Part shown: positions 10,175 to 21,249 of the stretch, piece by piece | How positions within the stretch are numbered: the stretch's first letter is position 1 | Layout of the letters: each line of letters opens with the position of its first letter | Origin: Cryptomeria japonica | Taxonomy: Eukaryota > Streptophyta > Pinopsida > Cupressales > Cupressaceae | Reading direction: 5' to 3' | Length of the DNA: 64,000 nt | NCBI RefSeq assembly: GCF_030272615.1 | Contig: NC_081410.1 | Coordinates: 572,085,241 to 572,149,240 of the forward strand | The notes under the pieces: model-generated | The model's input: the letters and a program-made list of their open reading frames with translations, nothing else | Told to the model about the DNA's origin: nothing | Databases searched by the model: none | Translations under genes and position numbers: made by a program

Positions 10175-13100
10175 TGTTTCATGAATTTAATTTATAATGC
10201 ATTTACAATTTACACTGTATATAATTCTTTCTCAATCGATTAATTTATATAAATCATTATCAGTGTGAATTGATTGATAACTTATTTATATTAATTGATA
10301 GGTCAAATAATATAACTTAATGCCAACAATTGATAAATTTGTATATAAATTGATCAATATTAACTATATAATTTATAATCTATTTATAATTTAATATTTA
10401 TACTTTTTATCATTTGATTTATTGATATAAAACTTAATTTCAACTCATATAAATTAATATATATTTTGTATAAAATTTCCATTCTATTTAATTCAAATGA
10501 ATCAATTTATTGATTTCAAATATAAAATTAATAATAGATATAGATAAAAGGTTGTTTTTAACAATTTTAGTTTCAAAATATTAAAAATTTCTTGTTTCTT
10601 ATCCTTTAAATATAGAGATCGTGCTTTGTTACCACTTACAATGAATTTAGTTGAAGAAGTGAAGACTATAATATGAAAAGTAATACAAATTCTTGTTAAT
10701 GCTTGATAATAATTGCCACTTTAGAGTTAAAACCTCCAAAAACCTTTGATAAGAACATAATTCATTTATGACAATGATAAAATAATCATTATATCTAGCA
10801 TACACCATTCTTATATCATAGGTACACCACATACTAAGCTCATAACTTAAATGAAGGTTTATGCTAGCCACAAGTTATATATACATCTCCTATAAAATAA
10901 TTAAAATGCTTCACATTAAAAAAAAATTAATGTCTTATAATTTATATATATATTCTAAGTAAATTTTTTAAAAATAATGAGTAATAATATTAATATCTAA
11001 TTATAAAAATGTTTAAAGTGCAAAATGATCAAGGGATTCATTAGAAAAGATACACCAAGAATATTAGTGCTTAATTATACAAATAATTAAAGTGCAAAAA
11101 GACCAACAAGTTGATATATTATTAGTAATAAGGTTCTAGTTTAGGGATAACAATTTATTTTTTAATATGTTGTATGTAGAGTGATTTTTAATATGTTGAA
11201 TGAAGCCACTATTATTCTATTTCTCATTAAAATTTTTACAAACTATTTCATCTTGTTTAACAGTTTTATTTTGTAAAATTTATCAAAAAAATATGGAGTT
11301 TAATTATTAATAGTAATACATATTGGTGAATAAATTATAATTGATAAATATATGAAAAACATATATGATGAATTTATAAGAGAGAAGAAAATAAAATATA
11401 TATTATAATTTATTAAAAATGTTGGAAGACAATGGTCAATGATTGATGTTTATGTATAGGATGAAAAGGAGGAGAAAGAGATTTTTTTTTTTTTGAAATT
11501 TGTCTTCTTATTTTTATTATGTATGTTTCCAAATATCCTCTAAACAATATTCAAATGCCCTAAAATAAACAATATGAGTAAAAACATCATAGAGATGATC
11601 TAATATTTTTTATGATAATAGAAATTATATTAATTATAAAAGATTTAACGAATATTTTTTAAAAAAGTGATCAAAGTTAGTAGATTTAAGGAAAAATATA
11701 TTAGATGATGTCTTACATGTTATACAAATACACTAGGAGATGAGGATTTGAGAATGCATTATGAGGTATAAATATTTCTTTTTGTTTCTATTTGTCATAT
11801 GTATTGTCTTATTAGTTTTAGTATCTTTTAATAAATTTGTGTTGTAGTGTCTTTTGGCTCTAGGTTTGGGTTTTTCAAAAAGGTGTCATTTTCTGACAAA
11901 AACCTAGGTTTATGCCTAACGGGATAAAAATCACCCCATGTAATTGGCCATCTCTTTGTGCCTTTCATGGGTGGTTGTGCTAGTTTTTGTATTTTCTGGG
12001 TGGTTTGTGTTTCTTGTTTTGCTCTTACTTTTTTTTTAGTTTCTTTGTTGGTTCTCGAATATTCTTGTTGGGCTTTTTTTTTGCTAGCTCTGCATCCCTC
12101 ATGTGCCCCAAGTGTCTAATTGTGGATATGTAATGGTACAGGCGTATCCCACTTTTATTAATCAAAACAATTTTCTTATGTCAATTTATATGATATTTCT
12201 ATTTCTAAAATAGTTAGTAGGTGACTAATTTTTTCTGTTCTTTTTAATTTTTTTAGAGATTGTGTTCCTGAAGAAAAATAATTTTTGAGAGACAAAAATT
12301 TGATAAGAATACATAGTCAAAGACATCATCTAATATATTTTTCCTTACATTTGAAAATAAATGTATACCTAACAATGACAAACATTCAATATTGAAACTC
12401 TATTTGTGAATTACTCTATGAACATGGCAAACAAAATATATTAACTTATTTTTTAACACATGTTTTAAGTAAAGGATAACGATGCGTATAAAATGCACTA
12501 TTTTCTAATAAACCGTAAAATGAAGATAAACAATGCAAACAAAAATATTTGCTGAAAATTGTTTAAGCATGCTCTAAACCAATACTGCAACTTTTTGGAA
12601 AAAAAAAAAAAGAAAAAAAAAAGAAAGAAAAATATTTTTGATATACTAAACAAATAATTCTAACAACCAATGTGTACATAACTCACGACAACACTTGATA
12701 AATTAACATATTTATATAATTAGCATCACTAGCATTCACCATTTCTTGAAATACATAAATTAACTTGCTTAATTAACTCTACAAATCATATATTCAAACA
12801 AATATATTATATTAGATTACAAATGATACTAAAACTTATACTTTCATATAAAATATGATTGTTGACAATAGAATTTCCCTTTAGCTTAAAAATAGATTAA
12901 AGTTTAATATTTTATTATTATTAAAAATAAAATAAATTGCTTTTAAAAATATATATATTAAAAAACAAATATTAGATACAATAGTTGTTCATGATAACAC
13001 CTAATTAGAAGATATATAAATATAAACTTTTCTAACGTTATTGAAAACAAAGTTGAAGTTACACCAATATTGATCAACATCAGGGGCCTTAACAACTTGA

Positions 13101-13191
13101 CTTTGCAATCGATTTTTTTTGACTTAACATGTAGACTAAGACAATGCGTATTCTAATTAACAGATAAACAGATAATACTTGTCCAGGACCG
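10175..13191. other. AT-rich intergenic DNA downstream of P450 gene 2
   Basis: No gene is supportable. From about 10530 to 13190 it is collinear with 44810-47176, the same side of the second P450 pseudogene. For example GATCAACATCA, then GGGCC, then ACAACTTGACTTTGCA occur at about 13072 and 47058. The short open frame at 10647-10871 is within this duplicated non-coding DNA. A LINE-like tail is embedded at about 11839-12165. Confidence 0.7.
11839..12165 (+). mobile_element. 5'-truncated LINE 3' end, absent from duplicate unit
   Basis: About 327 bp, richer in G/T than the surroundings and ending TTTTATTAATCAAAA, are present here but missing from the duplicate at about 46146. There the flanking DNA is continuous through AACAATTTTCTTATG. 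Likely target-site copies are AATAAATTT (11830-11838) and AACAATTTT (12166 onward). The ending, like plant LINE tails, and the short length suggest a truncated LINE insertion. No coding part remains. Confidence 0.5.
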
Positions 13192-14817
13192 CTAGTAAAT
13201 ATCATGTGGGAGACGTGGTACCGGAATTGCATTCAACTGTTTGAATGTAACTCCAAATTCGTCCGTCATGTCCGTCACGTCCAGCTGCTCACCATTCATC
13301 CCATCCGGGAGTTTCCACTCAAACGAATGAAGCAAAGAAGCCAAAACAAAAGAAACCATACGGCTTGCCAAGTGAATCGCTGGACAAATTCTTCTTCCTG
13401 CTCCGAATGGAATTAGCTCGAAATCTTGTCCCCTGTAATCTATCTTGCTGTTCTCGCCCTCCAGAAATCTCTCGGGCATAAATTTTGACGGATTGTTCCA
13501 AATTGCAGTGTCCCTCCCAATAGCCCAAACATTCACCATCACCTGGGTGTCTTTGGGTATCACAAATCCCCCGATCTCGCAGGAGCATTCTGCTCTGTGT
13601 GGAAGCAGCACGGGAGCCGTTGGGTGCAATCGGAATAATTCTTTCAGAGACGCATGCAGATAAGGCAGATGATCAACATCAGATTCTTCCACTCTCCTGT
13701 TGCGTCCAACTACTTCATCCAATTCTTGTCGGACTCGGTTTAATTTCTCCGGGTTGCGAATGAATTCTACCATGGCCCATTCCACTATGGTAGTGCTTGA
13801 TTCAGTCCCGGCAGCGAAGAATTCCTGAAATCAGAGAACACGATTAGAGACCTGGAATATACCAGAGATTTATAGACTTTTAGAAAGAAACTGAAAAAAA
13901 AAGCAATCCTTCTCAGTACTACTCACAGCTATCAAAGCTCGAATACCAACGAGAGTGAAATCTTCAGTTCTGGAATCCAGCAGAACATCCAGAAAATCCT
14001 TCTCCGAATCGTTGAGCTTGATGCTTTGGCTGTGGGCGGCAAGCCTTTTCTGTATGAACGTTTCGGAGAAGTCATATAACACCTTGAAATACCCGGCCAT
14101 CCGATGGGACACGCCCTGGGGATCGAGGAACCGGAAAAACGGAAAAAGGTCCGCCAAATTGGGCATTGCGACGAGCTTCATTAATTTCCAGATGGTATCT
14201 TTGAGCTCCGCAGAAGCTGGATTGCGCGGATCGCAGACGTTTGTGCTGAAGATCATGTTGCCTAACAAATTCAGAGACGTGCAGAACGCCATCAGCCCGA
14301 TATCCACAACCTTTCCCTTGTCCTCAAAAATAAGTCCAATCGTGCGAAATACTTGATCTCTTCTAAGGTGTTGCAGAGCTTCGTGTCTTTTGTTGCTGAA
14401 AAGTTCAACAGTTGAAATACGTCGGAGATTGCGCCAGTAAGGGCCATATTCACCCCAAATTAGCGAGGACTTGTGATGAGAAAGGGACCTGAATGCTTCC
14501 ATCACCGGTCGTCCCGCGAAGATGTGGTCGTGTGTTTTGAAGATCTCCTTGGCCATGGCTGGTGAGGAGACCACGACTGCTGTTTTCATGCCCAGACGGA
14601 GAGCCATGAGAGGGCCGTATCTCAGAGAGAGGTCATACAGAGTTTCCTGCGGCTTTTTCCCCAGCTGAAAGAGGTTTCCCACAATAGGCCAGGCAGGCGG
14701 TCCAGGGGGAAGAGGAAGCCTTGTCTTGCTCTCCCTTCTCCACAGGAAGAAGAATAATAATAAGAGTGAACAAGTGGTGAGGAGCAGAGAGGACCAAGAA
14801 AGCGGTGGAATACCCAT
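13192..14817 (-). CDS. Cytochrome P450, CYP76-like, complete (2 exons)
   Basis: Exon 1 is 14817-13927 (ATG at 14817-14815, 297 codons); intron 13926-13825 (GTGAGT...TTTCAG, phase 0, 102 nt); exon 2 13824-13192 with stop. The product is 507 aa, typical of plant A-type (CYP71 clan) P450s, which act as ER-anchored haem monooxygenases with NADPH-P450 reductase. Seen: hydrophobic anchor (residues about 10-26), hinge PLPPGPPAWP (about 35-44), C-helix WRNLR (128-132), I-helix AAGTESS (301-307), ExxR E359-R362, PERF 414-417, and haem loop PFGAGRRICPA with Cys444. The glycine usually two residues after the cysteine is Ala446. CYP76 family resemblance comes from the hinge, the I-helix and the 'DVDHLPYLHA' and 'IGRD' blocks; terpenoid or phenolic hydroxylation is usual there, but the substrate is unknown. 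I chose the ATG at 14817 because it matches the start in all paralogues. Confidence 0.93.
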
Positions 14818-14868
14818 TTCGGGTGTAAACAAGGAAATCCCTACCTCGTTTGGTTTTCCAGTGTAGAG

Positions 14869-14878
14869 TATTTTATAG
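14869..14878 (-). promoter_or_regulatory. TATA box of P450 gene 2
   Basis: The minus strand reads CTATAAAATA, about 52 bp upstream of the start codon, within a block (14821-14910) conserved in the decayed copy at 54138-54225. Its spacing matches gene 1. No further promoter element is recognisable by eye. Confidence 0.6.
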
Positions 14879-15152
14879 ACAGAACCCTAGCGGCGCATGC
14901 AGCTCTGTTTACTCGATTCAGTCGTCATACGATGAGAAGACTGAAATACTAGGACCTAATCCTTCTACGGTATTGATTGAGTATTTCAAATTATTGTATT
15001 TTATTTTACTTGATTTTGTCATGGGCCGTTAGGTTTCTGAAGTGGACATGCGAGTCAACAATTGAACAATAAACTTGTCTCACGCCATAATACATCTTTC
15101 CGTCTACAATTGAATGATAAACTTGTCTCACGTCATGATACATCTTTTCGTC
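14879..15152. other. 5' flank of P450 gene 2
   Basis: Non-coding; matches 54199-54433 upstream of the second pseudogene, including CCTAGTGGCGCATGCAGCTC-type sequence and CTTGTCTCACGTCATGATAC. It contains a local near-repeat of a ~60-bp unit ('CAATTGAA..ATAAACTTGTCTCACG') at about 15058 and 15110. No gene seen. Confidence 0.6.
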
Positions 15153-15157
15153 TCCCT

Positions 15158-15446
15158 TGTTGGTAGTATCTAGTAATTTCTACCAACTACCCTCTGCTAC
15201 CACCACCAACTTGCATTAAAGAAGACTGTCGGTGCAAGAAAAGCCTAGATGATCGAATGGTGAAGGAAAAAAATCCAGAAACTTCCTCCAAGGACCTCAT
15301 CTGTATGCTTCTAGAGAATTCTAATGACCTCTATAAATAGAGGCAGATGTAATACGCCCAAAGCAAGCAATAAGAAATCTGTTTTAAGTGCAGTAGCACA
15401 ATTATACTCCTTTCCTCTGTTTTTCCCCTGTTTCTGCCCACTTTCA
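15158..15446 (+). repeat. 5' LTR of copia element A
   Basis: Runs from TGTTGGTAGTATC to CCCACTTTCA. It opens with a short inverted repeat (TTGGTAG...CTACCAA) and contains a TATA-like CTATAAATAGAGG at about 15332, the probable retrotransposon promoter. Confidence 0.93.
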
Positions 15447-15448
15447 TA

Positions 15449-15461
15449 GTGGTATCAGAGC
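15449..15461 (+). other. Primer-binding site of copia element A
   Basis: TGGTATCAGAGC lies two bases after the 5' LTR. This is the standard sequence complementary to the 3' end of plant initiator-methionine tRNA used to prime reverse transcription. It is not a tRNA gene. Confidence 0.85.
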
Positions 15462-15803
15462 ATGGTTTGTTGCCCATTTCAGAATTACGGCAAAGTTATT
15501 AAAGATATGTGAATCAAGAAAGAGATCGCAGTTTGCTTGAAGACCGCCGCCCAAACAGAAGGTCTGTAAAAGCAATAGTAATTGACAGAAAGGCCGCAGC
15601 CTTGGGAAACATCGGTTTGAGGAGATTGCCCAGTCATTGAAGAAGATCGTACAGCTAAGAGGAGACCGGTTTTGCAAGAAGATCAATCAGCTTTAATAAC
15701 AAAGTTAAGAACCAGGACTGAGCGTTGAAACCGACCCAGAAGACTTTGCAAAAGGAGCAGATCACACGGTGGTTTGGGAAAAAGACTGTAGCTATTAGAA
15801 GGT

Positions 15804-17962
15804 ATGGCGTCAGGTATTAACTATTTGCAGCCCCTTATTCCACTTTTTACTGGTAAAAATTATGATACTTGGGCAATAAGAATGAAGACATTATTTTGTT
15901 CTCAAGAATTGTTGGATGTGTTGCATTTGCACATGTGCCTAAGGAAATAAGAAGTAAACTGGATGATAGAGGTGAGAAATGCATCTTTATTGGCTATTGT
16001 GAACAATCCAAAGCATATAAGTTGTTTAATCTCATCACTAGGAAGGTTATCATTAGTAGAGATGTTGTTTTTAAAGAAGAAGAAGCTTGGGATGGAAGTA
16101 TAGACAAAGCAATCACATGCACTGTAGCAATGCCTTATGATGAAGAGGAAGGAAAAGAACAAGGAAGCCAAGGAGATCAATTGCATGAACAAGAAGGAAC
16201 TTCGTCAAGCAATCCACAAGGAGAAAACTCAACAAGGGATCTTGAACAAGATGAATCTTCAACTCATTCCTCTCCTAACTCACAAGTAAGTAATGACTCT
16301 AATCCTACACTTGCATCATTAAGATCAAGGAATAGAAGTAAGAAAACTAGAAGTCTACAAGAAATTTATGATCAAGGAGATGGAATAGATTTGCAATCAA
16401 ACTTTGCTTTATTTGCTTATGATCCTACATATTTTGAAGATGCAATTAAAGAAGAATGTTGGGTTAAAGCAATGAATGAAGAAATAGAATCAATAGAAAA
16501 GAATGACACATGGGAGTTAGTAGATTTGCCAAAGGGAAAAGAATGCATAGGAGTAAAATGGTTTTACAAGACCAAATTTAATGCAAATGGAGATATAGAA
16601 AAGCACAAGGCATGGTTAGTAGCCAAGGGATTTGCACAACAATATGGAGTAGATTATAATGAAACATTTGCACCCGTCGCAAGACTTGATACAATTAGAA
16701 TGGTATTAGCAATAGTAGCTCAAAACAAGTGGAAGGTTTACCAAATGGATGTCAAATCAGCTTTCTTAAATGGTTTTATAGAAGAAGAAGTTTATGTACA
16801 ACAACCACCAGGATATAAGAAAAATGGCCAAGAAGATAAGGTATACAGGTTGAAAAAGGCACTCTATTGACTAAAGCAAGCACCTAGAGCATGGTACAGT
16901 CGGATTGATACATACATGATGAATAATGGATTCAATAGAAGCAACATCGAGCCCACACTATACACGAAGGACAACAAACAAGGTCAGATTCTAATTGTTT
17001 GTTTATATGTTGATGATTTGATCTTTACTGGAAGTTTATCTACTGATGAGTTTAAAATAGAAATGAAAAAGGAATTTGAGATGACAAATTTGGGATTAAT
17101 GAGATATTTTCTTTGAATAGAAGTTATACAAAATAATAAAGGGATTTTCATTTGTCAAACAAAATATGCAAAGGATGTATTGAAGAAGTTTAGAATGATA
17201 AATTGCAAACCAACATCTACTCCTATAGCAATAGGGACAAAGCTTAGCAAAGAAGATAAAGAGTACAAAATTTAATCAACCATATTTAGAAGACTTGTTG
17301 GAAGCTTGATGTATCTCATTGCAACTAGGCCAGATATTATGTATGGAGTCAGTTTGATATCTAGATTTATGGATACACCTAAGAATTCACATTGGCAAGT
17401 TGGAAAGAAAATATTGAGGTATATCGCAGGGACAATAGACTATGGGATATTGTACTCCACAACAAATAATTTTGAATTGACAGGATATACAGATAGCGAT
17501 TTTGCAGGGAGCATTGATGATCGAAAGAGTACTTCAGGTTATGCATTTCATCTTGGAATAGGAGTTGTTGCATGGGCATCAAAGAAACAACCTATATCAA
17601 CTATTTCATCTGCAGAAGCAGAATATGTAGTAGGAACATCAGCGGCATGCCAAGCAGTATGGATGCGAAGGATCTTGATGGACTTAAAGCATGATAAAAA
17701 AGAGTCAACAACAATCTATTGTGATAACAAGTCAGCAATTGCACTATCAAAAAATCATGTCTTTCACAAAAGAAGCAAGCACATAGACACGAGATACCAC
17801 TTCATCCAAGAATTGGTTAATAATGGAGAAATCAACTTGAAGTATTGTAGATCTGAAGAACAATTGGCAGACATATTCACAAAGGCATTAGCACAAGAAC
17901 AATTTGAATATTTAAGAGAAAAGTTGAATATTGTAAATAGCAATGTAATTAGTAGAAATTAA
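15804..17962 (+). pseudogene. Copia gag-pol remnant (gag N-term, RT, RNase H)
   Basis: An ATG at 15804 starts a gag N-terminus (MASGINYLQPLIPLFTGKN). After about 100 bp it runs straight into the integrase C-terminus (GCVAFAHVPKE, from about 15910) in another frame, so the protease, most of integrase and most of gag are deleted. The downstream frame then holds RT, with WKVYQMDVKSAFLNG and the catalytic box YVDD at about 17007-17018, and RNase H ending at 17962 (YTDSDFAGS, EAEY, CDNKSA). This frame is continuous but for three in-frame stops at about 16868, 17114 and 17273. It cannot make the full polyprotein. Confidence 0.9.
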
Positions 17963-17969
17963 GGGGGAG
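17960..17969 (+). other. Polypurine tract of copia element A
   Basis: AAGGGGGAG directly before the 3' LTR, the normal plus-strand primer position. Confidence 0.8.
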
Positions 17970-18258
17970 TGTTGGTAGTATCTAGTAATTTCTACCAACT
18001 ACCATATGCTACCACCACCAACCTGCATTAAAGAAGACTGCCGGTGCAATAAAAACCTAGATGATCGAATGGTGAAGGAAAGAAATCTACAAACTTCCTC
18101 CAAGGACCTCATCTGTATGCTTCTAGAGAATTCTAATGACCTCTATAAATAGAGGCAAATGTAATACACCCAAAGCAAGCAATAAGAAATCTGTTTTAAG
18201 TGCAGTAGCTCAATTATACTCCTTTCCTCTGTTTTTCCCCTGTTTCTGCCCACTTTCA
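17970..18258 (+). repeat. 3' LTR of copia element A
   Basis: 289 bp, the same length as the 5' LTR with about 12 substitutions and no indels by eye. It ends TTTCA and is followed by the TCCCT target copy. Confidence 0.93.
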
Positions 18259-18263
18259 TCCCT

Positions 18264-19363
18264 GAAATAAGTTTTCATTTTAACTACTTCCTATATGCAT
18301 TATGTCATGAATAATTTGTTAAAGAACAAATGCTATGTGGGGTAATCATCTACAATGAGCATGCAATCAATGTTGTAGGCATAAACTCGGTTCCATTTTC
18401 AATTAACGTCTAATGGAAACAAACATGAGAAATTGTCAATGAAAGCATAAATTAAAGTCTAATGGAAATAAACATAAAAAACATCCAAAATTTATGGAAA
18501 TAAACATGGCAAACTATAATGAAAGTATAAATTAATGTCTAATGGAGACAAACATGAATTTTTTTTATACTACTACATTCCCATTAATAATCCCAACTTA
18601 CTATTCAAAGGTTATTTGTAAAACATAATATTTGTAACTATTTTTTAATATGATATAAACTAAGCTTCATGTTTGCTTCTTTATCTTTTTTTTCTTTAGA
18701 GTGTGCATGTTCCAAATGTAAGTCATATTTACATTCCTTCAACTAACACATATCAATTTTTGAAGAAGCATTCAAATTTAGAACAACAATTTCTAATAAG
18801 TGAGAGAGACTTTTCCCAACTCAAAATCTTATACATTACACTAATATAAATCTTATACATTTTCATAGGATTTTACCTAAAATATGGTGCAAGTTTAATA
18901 TAAAATTAAGTTGTTCTTTGGACTCGCTTTGAGGTCTAAATATTATTTTTACTATTCAATCTTTTAATATTTTTTACAATTGATTTTTATTATAATAATA
19001 TAATAAAATAAAAATATAATAATAGGATAATGCTAATTATCATATAATAATATAAGAATCATAATAAAATAATAATATGATAATAATATAATATTAATTA
19101 AAATATAATACTATAATATGATAATATAATAATAATATATAATATATAAATTATTATACATGGATTATAATGAACATAACATAAGATAATATAATAATAG
19201 GATAATATTAATTATAATATAATAATATCATAATCATAATATTATAAAAGAATATAAGGTGATATTGAAAATTTAATAATACTAAGTATAATAAAAATAA
19301 TAATATAAGATTATATAATAATAATGTAATATTAAATAAAATATAATTTAAAAAAAAAAGAAG
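18264..19363. other. Upstream duplicated flank ending in AT-rich simple sequence
   Basis: Collinear with about 54436-55330. From about 18985 to 19350 it is dominated by TAATA-type simple sequence. It ends in an A-run (19351-19360) where the second LINE begins. No gene is seen. Confidence 0.65.
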
Positions 19364-19799
19364 GTTTCAGGAGCCTTTGCAATGGTAGCCATGGAATTGG
19401 AATGAATCATCAAAGCTTCTACATTGAAAACCATGGCATTGCGAGGAGGTTGAAAGGGCCAAGTCAAAAACCATCATTGTGGCTATAGGCGCAAATTGCA
19501 TACTGATTGGGGAGAGGAAAGATGGAATCCCTCTAAACAAATAGAGGAAAAACCTTAAAAGGAAGCACAATGACCCATGGAACGTGATGGGGTTGAAGAG
19601 AAACCAAGGTCCATTCAGATTTTGCCCAAGGGATTGGGTTGAACCAGGAAGAAATTTTTGGTTCATGAGTCGAAAAAGAAAAAAGCAATGGAATGCTAAA
19701 TCATGGGGAGAAGGAGGTCGATGACTCAATAAAGATATAGGGAAAGCTAGGTAGGGAGGAGACCCGATTTACTTAAAGAAGATTGAAAGTAAAATGACC

Positions 19800-21092
19800 A
19801 TGCTTCCACCAAACCTTCTCAAATCATCTGCAGATAGTTTGAAGGAGAGAGTGTTATTTTTTAAGTTGTACAACAATGAGAGTTCATAGGAGGGGATCAT
19901 GACATGGTGGAGAGAATCCTATGCAGGCAAGTTATGCATTCGACCTTTACAAAATAAGTTTTTCTAAAAGAATGCCTTGAACCTCATTTGAAAATGGATC
20001 TATTATATGGTAGACCTATTTTTTTCAAAGGTTTTTGCTTTTATAGACTTAACTAGAACCTAGGGTTTGATCCTCAAAAGCATAATGTAGTAAAAAACAA
20101 ACTTGGATTAGTCACATGGGTCTCCCATCAGAATTTTAGGCAAAAGAAGCCCTAATTAGAATAGGAGACGTATTAGGCACATGTCTAGGCATAGATGAGG
20201 ATTTATTGAGTGGGAAATTAGGTGATGTGGCCAACCTATTTGTGGAGATCAACTCAAACTCAAGAATTTATAAAGAATTGGAAACTATGTCAGAGTTTGG
20301 CAAATGGAAAAAAAATTGAGAAAATGAAGAACAAAAACCCTTGGAAATGCATAATGAGAATAGACATGAAAATTGGAAACCCTCCCCCTCCATTGGTCTC
20401 AAGCAATCTAAATAATGATATAGGAGGAAATGTGGAGGATCAAAGAAAAGATGGGAGACAAATAGAGGCAGATAGCTCACCAAATAGAGGATGTATGAGT
20501 AAGGATATAGTCTATAAATAGAATAAAAATTTGGGAGATAACTCAGTTTATAATCCAGATTCAGTTTCAGAACACATGCAAATGAACCATATAGAAACAA
20601 ATGAAGCTACTATGAACACAGATTTAGGGTATGGGGGATCTGTTAGGATTATAGAAACCTCAAATATAATCTTAGAAAAAATTTTGGGAATCAATGAAGA
20701 GGAGTCCCAAAAAAAAAATTATCACAACCCCCTCTATTGGAAAATTAGGAATTTTAAAGAAGGATAGTGAGGCTCTCAATAAAGAGATTTCCAATCAAAT
20801 GAATCTTTTGAAGGGAGGAGGAAACTTGGAGATGATAGAGAACACAAATGAAAAAATAGTCCCTAAGACAATAATGGAAACTCATGGAAAGGGAATTTTC
20901 CATCTAAATTAGAGGTAGTATGTGAATTTATAGGTCTATCCCCATCAACAAACATAAATTTGGAGATTCTTAGAGAAGCCAATTTAAAAATGATAAAAAG
21001 TGTTCTGGAAAAAGAGGGGATAGAAGAGATGGAGAAAGGTTTACCATTGGAGGAAGAAATATTTGCCAGCATGGAAGGTGAGATAGGGGATT
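19800..21092 (+). pseudogene. LINE ORF1 remnant, second LINE
   Basis: Translations in several frames show a DUF4283-like stretch, with LPSEF, then IRIGDVLGTCLGIDED at about 20125-20205, as in plant L1 ORF1. Lysine/glutamate-rich hydrophilic segments follow to about 21090. Interrupted by numerous stops; no intact zinc knuckle was found. The limits are approximate. Confidence 0.55.
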
Positions 21093-21249
21093 AAGAATGT
21101 TTAGGTTTGTGTCTTTGTTGTCCTCAGAAAGAGAAACCAAAATGTAGAAAATTGAGAGGGAAAAGAAGAGGTAGAAAGTTGCTAGCTAAGCTCAGGGTAA
21201 TAGATAGTTATGTTATAGATCAAAGCAATATCACATCAATGTTGAATTC

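Larger units (their letters stand above)
15158..18258 (+). mobile_element. Ty1/copia LTR retrotransposon, internally deleted
   Basis: The two LTRs are both 289 bp and start TGTTGG and end TTTCA. The 5-bp target duplication TCCCT is exact (15153-15157 and 18259-18263), and the empty site survives in the duplicate unit near 54431 (TCTCCCTGAAATAAG). The total is 3.1 kb, much shorter than usual for copia, because gag is fused to the end of integrase. The LTRs differ at about 12 of 289 positions by my count (about 4%), so the insertion is fairly young relative to the other copia element here. It lies about 340 bp upstream of P450 gene 2. Confidence 0.95.

Noticed and set aside
13870-14832. Upstream start for P450 gene 2 at 14832
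   Set aside because: That codon is TTG; the first ATG (14817) matches all paralogues and gives the normal N-terminal anchor. The frame's left end also reads into the intron.
15449-15461. tRNA-like sequence TGGTATCAGAGC
   Set aside because: It is the retrotransposon primer-binding site, not a tRNA gene; no cloverleaf surrounds it.
19367-19729. 120-codon minus-strand frame at the start of the second LINE
   Set aside because: No recognisable domain; it lies opposite decayed LINE ORF1-region sequence.
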